From positions 1 to 5,824 of the forward strand of contig JANMDR010000138.1 of the NCBI GenBank assembly GCA_031376425.1: 5,824 bases of DNA, written 5' to 3'. A model generated the notes under the pieces. That model did not search any database and had not been told where the DNA came from. It saw only the letters and a program-made list of their open reading frames with translations. The stretch's first letter is position 1. Every line of letters begins with the position of its first letter. Both the position numbers and the translations under genes were made by a program. This DNA comes from JANMDR01 sp031376425 (GTDB lineage: Bacteria > Pseudomonadota > Gammaproteobacteria > Burkholderiales > Usitatibacteraceae). Shown here one piece after another: positions 1-5,824 of the stretch.

Positions 1-440
1 ATCAAATCGGCTTCAACGCGCTTGAGCAAAGCAACGCCAATTTCTTGGTGTGCCATTTCACGTCCACGGAAACGCAGCGTAATTTTGCATTTGTCGCCTT
101 CTTCCAAAAACCGCTTCAGATTGCGTACTTTGATGTCGTAATCACCATCATCAGTACCAGGACGGAATTTAATTTCCTTCACCTGAATTTGTTTTTGTTT
201 TAGCTTAGCTTCATGGGCTTTTTTGGCTTCACGGTATTTAAACTTACCGAAATCCATAATCCGACACACGGGCGGCTTCGCTGTTGGTGCGATTTCCACC
301 AAATCTAGCTGTGCTGCCTCTGCTTGTGCATTAGCTTCCGCTAAACTCACAATACCCAATTGCTCGCCTTCGACGCCTAACAAACGAACTTCGGTGGCTG
401 TAATCTCACCGTTAATTCGCGCTTCTTTTTCCGTAGCTAT
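1..440 (-). CDS. infC: Translation initiation factor IF-3 (3' end outside window), ATA start
   Basis: IF-3 binds the 30S subunit, keeps it apart from 50S and proofreads the initiator tRNA-start codon pairing. 146 codons are visible; the family is usually about 170-180 residues, so roughly the last 30 lie beyond base 1. The N-domain has RINGEI (residues 8-13), LGIVSLAEA (28-36) and VEIAPTAKPPVCRIMDFGKF (48-67). A lysine/glutamate-rich linker follows (about 68-85), then the C-domain with KEIKFRPGTDDGDYD (88-102) and LRFRGREMAHQEIG (122-135). No ATG, GTG or TTG precedes RINGEI: the frame has a stop at 455-453, and the first usable codon inside (TTG, codon 20) would delete the conserved N-terminus. 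ATA at 440-438 lies 8 nt after AAGGAG and gives M-A-T-E-K-E-A-RINGEI, matching betaproteobacterial IF-3 as I remember it. It follows thrS after 123 bp and is probably cotranscribed with it. Identity is very secure and the ATA start well supported. Confidence 0.97.
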   Translation of the reverse strand, partial: MATEKEARINGEITATEVRLLGVEGEQLGIVSLAEANAQAEAAQLDLVEIAPTAKPPVCRIMDFGKFKYREAKKAHEAKLKQKQIQVKEIKFRPGTDDGDYDIKVRNLKRFLEEGDKCKITLRFRGREMAHQEIGVALLKRVEADL

Positions 441-563
441 AGAAAATGCTCCTTAAAAATTACTCGATTACCGTAAACTTGCTTAAGAACTACTAGTCTA
501 CGGTGACTAAAACACTATGCTGTAGAGGTCCTATTTACGGGCATCTCCAGCAAAAAAACTAAA
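441..563 (-). promoter_or_regulatory. thrS-infC intergenic region with possible infC leader structure
   Basis: This gap of 123 bp has no gene. It contains a distant inverted repeat, CCGTAAA (540-534) with TTTACGG (477-471), 7 bp. Inside it is a small hairpin, TAGTC (509-505) / GACTA (498-494), with a 6-nt loop. A competing pairing exists: TCTAC (526-522) with GTAGA (501-497). There is no stem followed by a T-run, so I see no terminator, and no convincing promoter either. Readthrough from thrS is the simplest way to express infC. The fold could regulate infC, but short repeats of this kind also occur by chance. Confidence 0.35.
449..454 (-). promoter_or_regulatory. Ribosome binding site that fixes the infC ATA start
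   Basis: AAGGAG reads on the minus strand, 8 nt before the ATA codon at 440-438. It is the strongest Shine-Dalgarno match in the thrS-infC gap. It overlaps the in-frame TAA at 455-453, so translation of infC cannot start further upstream. A strong Shine-Dalgarno paired with a poor start codon fits IF-3 autocontrol as known in enterobacteria. Confidence 0.85.
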
Positions 564-2483
564 TTATTTTCGTGCTGCAATTTCAGACCGCAACCGCGCT
601 GCAAACTCGGCAACGCTCATTGATGGTAGGTTTTCACCACCGCCCTTATGATCTGAAATTCTTGCAGTCACCTGCCCAGCTTCCACTTCTTTATCGCCCA
701 AAATTAATTGGTACGGGATTTTTTGTAGACTGAACTCGCGGATTTTATAGGAAATCTTCTCATTACGCAAATCTGCGTGCACTCTAAACCCTTCTTTTTT
801 AAGCGCTTTTGCCACAGAAGCAACATATTCAGCCTGTTTTTCGGTGACATTCATTGCCACCACCTGAATCGGTGCCAACCAAACTGGCAGGGCACCGGCA
901 TGCTGTTCAATCAAAATACCAATAAATCGTTCAAGCGAACCCACAATGGCCCGATGCAGCATAATTGGTCGCACGCGGTTGCTATTGCTATCAACATATT
1001 CTGCGTCTAAACGCTCTGGCAGGTTTGCATCTACCTGAATTGTGCCGCATTGCCACACTCGCCCAATGGCGTCTTTTAGCGAATATTCAACTTTTGGCCC
1101 GTAGAAAGCACCCTCGCCTTTTAATTCTTGCCATTCCACACCTGTGGCATTAAGCGCATCGGCCAAGGCCTTTTCAGCTTTATCCCACGATTCTTCACTA
1201 CCAATACGCTTTGCCGGACGTGTTGATAGTTTATAAATAATTTCGGTAAAGCCAAAATCGGCATACACTTTTTGCAGCAGCCTTGTAAAATCAAGACACT
1301 CTTGCTGAATTTGGTCTTCAGTGCAAAAAATATGGCCGTCGTCTTGCACAAACCCGCGTACGCGCATGATGCCGTGCAAAGCACCGGACGATTCATTGCG
1401 ATGGCATGATCCAAACTCGCCGTAACGTAACGGCAGCTCACGATAAGAACGCAGCCCAGAATTAAATACCTGCACATGCCCAGGGCAATTCATCGGCTTA
1501 ATGGCGTAGTCGCGTTTTTCACTTTCAGTAAAAAACATCCCCTCCTTATAATTATCCCAATGGCCAGACCGCTCCCACAGCGAACGGTCAAGAATCATCG
1601 GACAGCGAATTTCTTGATAACCATTGTCCTCATAGACCTTGCGCATATACTGTTCTACCTGCTGCCAAATAGCCCAGCCTTTGGGGTGCCAAAACACCAT
1701 GCCTGGTGATTCTTCTTGCATATGAAATAAATCGAGCTGCTTACCAATTTTACGATGGTCGCGCTTTTCGGCTTCTTCCAGCATTAGCAGATAATTTTCT
1801 TGATCCTCTTTTTTCGTCCACGCTGTGCCATAAATACGAGTGAGCATTTCATTTTTGCTATCACCGCGCCAATAAGCACCGGCAATTTTCATCAGCTTGA
1901 ACACTTTTAGCTTACCAGTTGAGGGCACATGCGGGCCACGGCAAAGGTCGGTAAATGCGCCTTCGGAATACAACGATACATCTTGGTCAGCCGGAATCGA
2001 TTCAATAATCTCAGCCTTGTAAGCCTCGCCAATGCCCTTAAAATAAGCCACTGCTTCATCGCGCGGTAACACGCGACGGGTCACTTGCTCATCTTTTTTC
2101 GCAAGTTCGGCCATTTTTTTCTCAATCACAACTAAATCTTCTAAGGTAAAAGGCCGCTTATAAGAGAAGTCATAAAAAAAGCCATGCTCAATGACCGGGC
2201 CAATTGTCACTTGGGCATCGGGAAATAACTCCTTTACCGCATAAGCCAACAAATGCGCAGTGGAGTGGCGAATTACCTCTAAGCCATCGGCGTCTTTATC
2301 GGTCACAATCCCGAGGTTAGCATCCTGCGTAATGAGATAACTAGTGTCAACTAATTTACCATCCACACGCCCAGCAAGTGCAGCTTTACCTAGACTTGTC
2401 GCGATGCTGGAAGCTACAGCAGCAACGGTGATGGGGCCATCAAATTGGCGTACAGAATTGTCAGGTAAGGTAATCGAAAGCAT
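564..2483 (-). CDS. thrS: Threonyl-tRNA synthetase (class II)
   Basis: Cytoplasmic ThrRS charges tRNA-Thr with threonine and hydrolyses mischarged Ser-tRNA-Thr. The 639 residues match the usual length (about 640). Domains in order: TGS domain (about 1-62, starting MLSITLPDNS); editing domain (about 63-225) with HSTAH (H73, H77) and C181/H185 in DLCRGPH; class II catalytic core (about 245-530); C-terminal anticodon-binding domain (about 533-639). The three zinc ligands that select threonine are present: C333 in MNCPGH, H384 in DDGHIF and H510 in MLHRA. The motif 2 region is about 357-380 (GSCHRNESSGALHGIMRVRGF) and motif 3 about 508-519. The ATG at 2483 is chosen because it begins the TGS domain and follows TGGAG by 6 nt. 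A TTG 60 nt upstream would add 20 residues encoded by the terminator hairpin and is rejected. The gene has its own promoter and an attenuator-like leader, and infC follows. No defect is seen. Confidence 0.98.
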   Translation of the reverse strand: MLSITLPDNSVRQFDGPITVAAVASSIATSLGKAALAGRVDGKLVDTSYLITQDANLGIVTDKDADGLEVIRHSTAHLLAYAVKELFPDAQVTIGPVIEHGFFYDFSYKRPFTLEDLVVIEKKMAELAKKDEQVTRRVLPRDEAVAYFKGIGEAYKAEIIESIPADQDVSLYSEGAFTDLCRGPHVPSTGKLKVFKLMKIAGAYWRGDSKNEMLTRIYGTAWTKKEDQENYLLMLEEAEKRDHRKIGKQLDLFHMQEESPGMVFWHPKGWAIWQQVEQYMRKVYEDNGYQEIRCPMILDRSLWERSGHWDNYKEGMFFTESEKRDYAIKPMNCPGHVQVFNSGLRSYRELPLRYGEFGSCHRNESSGALHGIMRVRGFVQDDGHIFCTEDQIQQECLDFTRLLQKVYADFGFTEIIYKLSTRPAKRIGSEESWDKAEKALADALNATGVEWQELKGEGAFYGPKVEYSLKDAIGRVWQCGTIQVDANLPERLDAEYVDSNSNRVRPIMLHRAIVGSLERFIGILIEQHAGALPVWLAPIQVVAMNVTEKQAEYVASVAKALKKEGFRVHADLRNEKISYKIREFSLQKIPYQLILGDKEVEAGQVTARISDHKGGGENLPSMSVAEFAARLRSEIAARK

Positions 2484-2489
2484 GAAAAT

Positions 2490-2494
2490 CTCCA
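2490..2494 (-). promoter_or_regulatory. thrS ribosome binding site
   Basis: TGGAG on the minus strand lies 6 nt before the ATG at 2483-2481. It decides between this start and the upstream in-frame TTG at 2543. It sits only 11 nt past the T-run of the terminator hairpin, so hairpin and start site are very close. Confidence 0.75.
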
Positions 2495-2505
2495 GAAGCA
2501 AAATG

Positions 2506-2531
2506 AAAAAAGCGCAGACCAGCTGCGCTTT
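2506..2531 (-). terminator. Intrinsic terminator in the thrS leader (probable attenuator)
   Basis: On the minus strand AAAGCGCAG (2531-2523) pairs perfectly with CTGCGCTTT (2517-2509) around a 5-nt loop, CTGGT. The T-run TTTTTT (2511-2506) overlaps the stem base and continues past it. This is a 9-bp GC-cored stem plus U-tract, a textbook Rho-independent terminator. On the plus strand the stem is not followed by T residues, so it acts on minus-strand transcripts. It lies between the thrS promoter (2703-2695) and the thrS ATG (2483), so thrS can be transcribed only by reading through it. That makes it an attenuator rather than a plain gene-end terminator. It may also stop most crt-blh readthrough. 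Confidence 0.85.
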
Positions 2532-2557
2532 ATTAAAAATCAAAAAAATAAAATTAA

Positions 2558-2635
2558 CTAGGCGCGCACGGGTTTACCGCACAAAAATGTGCATGTAATT
2601 AAAAATGAGAATCGCGTCGGCGGTACCATAACCAT
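2558..2635 (-). CDS. Putative thrS leader peptide (25 codons, three Thr)
   Basis: This short ORF in the thrS leader starts ATG-GTT-ATG and ends at TAG 2560-2558, which lies 26 nt before the terminator stem. Thr codons are ACG at codon 7 and ACA at codons 14 and 16 (Thr-Cys-Thr), within the hydrophobic run FSFLITCTFLC. By analogy with known amino-acid leader peptides, a ribosome stalled on uncharged tRNA-Thr at the ACA codons would cover GCACA (2592-2588) and free TGTGC (2583-2579). The Thr content (3 of 25) is modest compared with a classic thrL-type leader. The Shine-Dalgarno is weak: only TAAG, 9 nt before the second ATG at 2629. No homologue is recognised. Position and timing relative to the terminator are the best evidence; it may be fortuitous. 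Confidence 0.45.
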   Translation of the reverse strand: MVMVPPTRFSFLITCTFLCGKPVRA

Positions 2636-2694
2636 TAACTTACCCACGCTTATTGGCGTAGCCCTTTCACAAGTACAATTATTAATATCTATTG

Positions 2695-2703
2695 ATTATA
2701 GCA
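2695..2703 (-). promoter_or_regulatory. Extended -10 promoter for thrS
   Basis: The minus strand reads TGC-TATAAT: a perfect sigma-70 -10 hexamer (2700-2695) with the TGn extension (2703-2701). It begins 38 bp after the blh stop codon. The -35 region is poor: GTTAGA at 16-bp spacing matches TTGACA at only three positions, which extended -10 promoters tolerate. The expected transcription start is near 2688, giving a leader of about 205 nt. It lets thrS-infC be expressed independently of the carotenoid genes. Confidence 0.75.
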
Positions 2704-2741
2704 GACGAATTTCAGTTCTAACGGCATCTGAAAAACAGTGA

Positions 2742-3761
2742 TTATTTCAATAACACGCAAAGATTGTCATGCGCCGCATGGGCGACCGTGATTGAAAGTA
2801 ATCCTGAGAACAATATCGTAGCCGCATCTAGTGATGCAGCGGTGCCTGTTGGTTGCAGTGGCAACAACAACCATAAGCCCCAAATAAGTGCGACCGCAGC
2901 TAGGCTCATAAGCAATGCCTCCAGTAATAGCCCTTTAGTTTGAGACTTTCTTGTCAATGACTCTGTAAGCGACTGCAGTGCCACCGCCGTATGACGTGGT
3001 GCATGAATAAAACAAAAGTACAGGGTGAACGCCAGCAAGGGTGGCGCGAACGTAAAAATAAACAGAGTCGCAATAATCTCAGCACCGTCTATTGCACCAA
3101 CCGCAAATTCTTGCTTGCCGACGCGCATCGTCCGCCAGATTGCAAATACAAGGGCAAGCATTACAAACAAGATAAAGAACCACTGCCCCAGTTCCCAAAT
3201 TCGCATAGAGATGACTGCGGCATTGCTTCCAGCAATTGACGCAAACAAACGCATCGTCGCTTCTGGGTAAAACAAAATTGATAACGTCACTGGTAACGCA
3301 CCCACTGCAAATGCACTAACAATTGCTACCGCACGTAACCAGTATAGGCACGGTTCTTCAGTAGTCTGATAATTAAAAACTTGGCGATAGGTCTCACCAA
3401 AATGCCATGACGCAATCAATAATAGCAATGGCAACATAATGGCTGGGAAAGCGCGTAATAAATAAAATGCCACCACAGTAATTGCAACGTAGGCGCAACC
3501 ATAAACCAGTAATGCAAAAGCCCCTAAAGTGCGCCGCGCTTTCGTAAAATCCAAAGCGCCATGAGGTACGCCCAAGACTATAACGATGAGCACCAACCCG
3601 TAAGTAAGTGCCGTTGAGTCCGACGCTAGGCGACCTGAAAGAGCGCTAAAAATAAGCAATAAAACACACGCCAAAGCTAAAAGTAAAAACCTTATAAATA
3701 AGCTAGTTCCACCTATTTTTTGCTGGGAATATCCTGTTTTGTTGTTGGCGCTAATCATCAT
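2742..3761 (-). CDS. blh: Beta-carotene 15,15'-dioxygenase, Brp/Blh family (retinal-forming)
   Basis: This integral membrane oxygenase cleaves beta-carotene centrally into two retinals, the chromophore of microbial rhodopsins. It has 339 residues, within the family range. About eight or nine hydrophobic segments are visible (roughly 20-42, 52-66, 80-102, 105-118, 142-165, 192-210, 228-252, 277-302, 312-328). The four iron-binding histidines expected of Brp/Blh proteins are present: H67 in GVPHGALD, H120 in SWHFGE, and H253 and H257 in CFIHAPRH. A C-terminal His-containing segment, ITVAHAAHD (324-332), sits where relatives usually carry a PH motif and is slightly unusual. The start is one of two adjacent ATGs (3761 or 3758), 3 or 6 nt after the crtY stop. 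No strong Shine-Dalgarno is visible (only GGTAAG), which suggests translational coupling to crtY. It is the last gene of the carotenoid run. The product assignment is strong by motif and context; activity is inferred. Confidence 0.93.
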   Translation of the reverse strand: MMISANNKTGYSQQKIGGTSLFIRFLLLALACVLLLIFSALSGRLASDSTALTYGLVLIVIVLGVPHGALDFTKARRTLGAFALLVYGCAYVAITVVAFYLLRAFPAIMLPLLLLIASWHFGETYRQVFNYQTTEEPCLYWLRAVAIVSAFAVGALPVTLSILFYPEATMRLFASIAGSNAAVISMRIWELGQWFFILFVMLALVFAIWRTMRVGKQEFAVGAIDGAEIIATLFIFTFAPPLLAFTLYFCFIHAPRHTAVALQSLTESLTRKSQTKGLLLEALLMSLAAVALIWGLWLLLPLQPTGTAASLDAATILFSGLLSITVAHAAHDNLCVLLK

Positions 3762-3764
3762 CGC

Positions 3765-5057
3765 TTACCGATCCGCATGATGGTAGTCACGCGATCCCCG
3801 CGAACGCAACCACCGCCCCAAACAAACAAAAAAACTGCGTAGAAACACCCATTTGGGGCACGCCGCTATGACGACTAAAACGTCGTTGGTTCTGGCGTTA
3901 CCATCCAAAAAACGCACCAATCGCAGCGGCCGTACGGTATTGAAAAGCCTTACCATGAGTTGGCCTACGTCCAAGCCCTGCGTGGCAACGGCTTCTAAAA
4001 ATACGGCATCTAGCCATGGTGCAAAATTAGACTGCCACCGCATTTTAATGGGCAAACTACCTGTTTTAGCGTTTAATGAACTTATTGGAAGCGCCTTTAA
4101 GATCGCGATCCCCAAAGCATCGCAGGCACGTTGGGTGCGCGTAAAACTGTACCCAGTAGACGCCCGTACAAAGCCACCAGCAGAACCAATTTTAGTAATG
4201 GTTTGCAACACCGTCATGGGTGCAATAGCCGCATCCATCACAATGCGTCCGACCTCAGGCGATTGATACGCTATTTCAGCATCCCCAAACTTGGCACGCA
4301 AATAGGCCACTGCCAATGCCTGTAGCGTGATATCGCTCGGTACGGTAGCGTTTGGCGGTACAAATACTGTCGCCTGCACTAACGCCTGTGTTGGTGAGCT
4401 TGGCAGCAAGTAAATAAAGGTGGGAATCGCTTTACCTGTCGCATCAATAATCGATGGCATAAAATCCATGAGCACGGCTTCATGAGCCGCAATCATCGGT
4501 GCAAACGGTGCAGTTGCACAAACCACCTCCCAGCCCGCAAACGCTTGAATCCACGCGTTGTTACCCACCGCTGCAGATAGAACTGCAGGACGCGAGTCAA
4601 ACACTAACTTCGCGTGCAAGTTTTGAGATTCACCGCTAATTAAATTCGTAAGAGAAACGGTCGCACTGTTCTCGCCAACCTTGGCAACCGAATTCGCACG
4701 ATGTCCGTAAAAACTCTTAATACTTAAGTTTCCAGCCATTTTATCCAAGCACTTCGCATAAAAATGCGTAGATTCAATGCTGCAGTAAGGTGCCGCAGAA
4801 AAATCATGCGGACATGATATTACACCTGCAGCCTGCACCCAAAGACTGCACCACTGTCGGTTGGGGCGCACCAAGTCCATAAAGGGATGCGGTGTTTGCT
4901 GCCAAAAACTCCATGTATGCGTGGCACCAAAGCTAGTGCGCGGATCAACAATAGCGATGCGTAAATGCGCAAACTGCGGCGCACAAAGCCGATAGGCGAG
5001 ACTTAACCCTGCGAGCCCTGCGCCGATAATTACGATATGAAAATGCTCTTCCGCCAT
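3765..5057 (-). CDS. crtY: Lycopene beta-cyclase, CrtY type
   Basis: CrtY converts lycopene to beta-carotene in a flavin-dependent, non-redox cyclisation at the membrane. It has 430 residues, slightly longer than typical CrtY (about 380-400). Features in order: FAD-binding Rossmann motif IVIIGAGLAGLSLAYRL (8-24) with the strand-2 acid at D38; HTWSFW (47-52); FDSRP (153-157), the family's DxR-like motif; QAFAGWEV (171-178); LMDF (196-199); FIYLLPSSPTQALVQATVF (214-232); GGFVRASTGYSF (294-305); LFNTVRPLRLVRFLDG (371-386). The C-terminus ends in a short basic, His-containing tail. Compared with CrtY from memory, the block SPTxxLxE-xT should carry a catalytic Glu; here the residue is Q228 (codon CAG at 4376-4374). 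The start lies 4 nt after the crtB stop, with only a weak GAAG ahead, so coupling is likely. Family assignment is strong; full activity is less certain because of Q228. Confidence 0.93.
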   Translation of the reverse strand: MAEEHFHIVIIGAGLAGLSLAYRLCAPQFAHLRIAIVDPRTSFGATHTWSFWQQTPHPFMDLVRPNRQWCSLWVQAAGVISCPHDFSAAPYCSIESTHFYAKCLDKMAGNLSIKSFYGHRANSVAKVGENSATVSLTNLISGESQNLHAKLVFDSRPAVLSAAVGNNAWIQAFAGWEVVCATAPFAPMIAAHEAVLMDFMPSIIDATGKAIPTFIYLLPSSPTQALVQATVFVPPNATVPSDITLQALAVAYLRAKFGDAEIAYQSPEVGRIVMDAAIAPMTVLQTITKIGSAGGFVRASTGYSFTRTQRACDALGIAILKALPISSLNAKTGSLPIKMRWQSNFAPWLDAVFLEAVATQGLDVGQLMVRLFNTVRPLRLVRFLDGNARTNDVLVVIAACPKWVFLRSFFVCLGRWLRSRGSRDYHHADR

Positions 5058-5061
5058 TGCT

Positions 5062-5824
5062 TCAGTTTAGCTTGGTTTGCACCACACTGCAGCTAAAGCG
5101 CCAGCAGGCATCCAATATAGCAATAGCCTTGCCAATAGGTGAAACAACAGTACGCGCCTGCCAGTACACGGCACCGTTGTGGGCGTGATTACGCGCAATT
5201 TTTACGCCAATTGCCCGATAAACTCTGGCGGCAATAAAAATCGCAAAACGTGCACGCCACGGAATATACCCAAAGCCCGGTTCAGCACGCACGTAGTAGG
5301 TATCGGCCAAACTAATCAAGCGCAACACCGCCTGAAAAGTTTGGGCACGGGCATTTTCAGCATCATCACCATGCAAAAACGCATGCATTCCGAGAGCAGG
5401 TTGCAACCACGTTTGCGGGATATAGTAGCGCCCCATTGTTGCATCCTCCAGCACATCGCGGGCAATATTGGTTAATTGCATGGCAATACCCAAATTAGCG
5501 GCGTAACTGCGCGCTGATGGCAAATTTACGCCCAGCACGGGGCACATCATCACCCCGACAGTACCCGCAACGCCATAGCAAAAATCCAGTAAGTCAGCCT
5601 CATTTTTAATCGGCCAATTTTCAGCATCACGAAGCGATGCCTGCACCAAATCCTGTGCAGCAACAGTTTCAAACCGCGGCACTGTTTGCCGCAAATAGAC
5701 CGCCAAACTATCAGCAGGAACAGTTGTAAGTGTTGGCAAAGGCGCAGATAGCTCTGCAAGCAATTGGTTTAACGCCACCTGCTTTTGTATTAATGGTGCA
5801 TTCCCATCAGCAATATCATCCACC
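5062..5824 (-). CDS. crtB: Phytoene synthase, 5' end outside window
   Basis: CrtB condenses two GGPP molecules head-to-head to phytoene, the first committed step of carotenoid synthesis. 254 codons are visible. The window edge falls in the first Asp-rich motif, VDDIAD, where GTG at 5823 is an internal Val and not a start. Full-length relatives carry about 40-50 more residues upstream (the YAFCR region). Counting that Val as 1: FCYGVAGTVG at 81-90; the second Asp-rich motif NIARDVLEDATMGRYYIPQTWL at 119-140, with the RDxxED acids for Mg-diphosphate binding; and RAEPGFGYIPWRARFAI at 179-195. The C-terminus is typical for the family. It leads into crtY after 4 nt, so these are one operon. All expected acidic residues in the visible part are present. 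Squalene/dehydrosqualene synthases share the fold, but the CrtY and Blh neighbours favour phytoene synthase. Confidence 0.95.
   Translation of the reverse strand, partial: VDDIADGNAPLIQKQVALNQLLAELSAPLPTLTTVPADSLAVYLRQTVPRFETVAAQDLVQASLRDAENWPIKNEADLLDFCYGVAGTVGVMMCPVLGVNLPSARSYAANLGIAMQLTNIARDVLEDATMGRYYIPQTWLQPALGMHAFLHGDDAENARAQTFQAVLRLISLADTYYVRAEPGFGYIPWRARFAIFIAARVYRAIGVKIARNHAHNGAVYWQARTVVSPIGKAIAILDACWRFSCSVVQTKLN

Larger units (their letters stand above)
2484..2688 (-). promoter_or_regulatory. thrS mRNA leader with competing helices
   Basis: This is the predicted 5' leader of about 205 nt. It has an early hairpin CTACGC (2661-2656) / GCGTGG (2649-2644), with a 6-nt loop and one G-U pair, which could be a pause hairpin. 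In the leader ORF, TACCGC (2625-2620) can pair with GCGGTA (2580-2575), 6 bp, and GCACA (2592-2588) with TGTGC (2583-2579), 5 bp. Downstream, TGCGC (2568-2564) can pair with GCGCA (2528-2524), which is the core of the terminator's 5' arm, so it could act as an antiterminator. The arms are short and were found by eye. No T-box features are recognised. The leader plus terminator is clear; the exact switch is inference. Confidence 0.5.

Noticed and set aside
223..456. Plus-strand ORF opposite the start of infC
   Set aside because: It is antisense to conserved IF-3 codons and has no identifiable product. It only appears open because of the opposite-strand coding bias.
1121..1477. 118-codon minus-strand ORF in another frame inside thrS
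   Set aside because: It overlaps the ThrRS catalytic core, whose frame is conserved throughout. There is no ribosome binding site of note and no family resemblance.
2484..2543. A 20-residue hydrophobic N-terminal extension of ThrRS starting at TTG 2543
   Set aside because: It is encoded by the terminator hairpin and its T-run, lacks its own Shine-Dalgarno and precedes the normal TGS start MLSITLPD. The ATG at 2483 has TGGAG at 6 nt.
2574..2592. GCACA-TTTT-TGTGC hairpin as a second terminator
   Set aside because: It has only 5 bp and no T-run after it (GGTAAACCC follows). It is kept only as a possible alternative leader helix.
2484..2688. T-box riboswitch in the thrS leader
   Set aside because: I find no T-box sequence or specifier-loop architecture, the leader is short, and T-boxes for ThrRS are mainly a Firmicutes trait. 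A Thr-rich short ORF plus terminator fits better.
3853..4266. Plus-strand ORF of 137 codons opposite crtY
   Set aside because: It lies wholly within crtY on the other strand, shows no recognisable domain and its product is of atypical composition. It is a shadow of a well-supported gene.
5821..5823. GTG as the start codon of crtB
   Set aside because: The codon is the Val inside the conserved VDDIAD motif; phytoene synthases have about 40-50 residues before it. The gene simply runs off the window.

Overview
The window carries five protein-coding genes, all on the minus strand, so it reads right to left: crtB (3' part) - crtY - blh - [promoter, leader, attenuator] - thrS - infC (5' part). The thrS-infC order is typical of the conserved bacterial translation cluster (usually followed by rpmI, rplT and pheST). 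The IF-3 and threonyl-tRNA synthetase sequences look proteobacterial, most like betaproteobacteria. The moderate GC content and the presence of a retinal pathway would suit an aquatic, rhodopsin-bearing betaproteobacterium. The taxonomic reading is inference from memory of the families; no search was run.

Right half (5824-2742): three tightly packed carotenoid/retinal genes, with gaps of 4 and 3 nt. CrtB condenses two geranylgeranyl diphosphates to phytoene, CrtY closes the lycopene ends to give beta-carotene, and Blh, a membrane protein, cleaves beta-carotene into two retinals. Desaturase (crtI), GGPP synthase (crtE) and a rhodopsin gene are not in the window. A blh gene at the end of a crt operon is the usual signature of a light-driven rhodopsin photosystem. 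The CrtY-like cyclase has Gln228 where I expect the catalytic Glu of the family.

Middle (2741-2484): a 258-bp gap that is far from empty. A perfect extended -10 promoter (TGCTATAAT) lies 38 bp after the blh stop. It is followed by a leader of about 205 nt that holds a possible 25-codon leader peptide with three Thr codons, competing short helices and a strong intrinsic terminator. That terminator ends 22 nt before the thrS start codon. This is the layout of a transcription attenuator controlling thrS (and possibly infC), and I consider it, with the infC start, the best find in the window.

Left half (2483-1): thrS is a full-length 639-residue ThrRS with all expected zinc and editing residues. 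After a 123-bp structured gap, infC begins at an ATA codon, with no ATG/GTG/TTG possible upstream. This rare-start-codon arrangement is known for infC, where IF-3 discriminates against its own mRNA's start. No tRNA, rRNA, CRISPR array, insertion sequence or plus-strand gene is supported.
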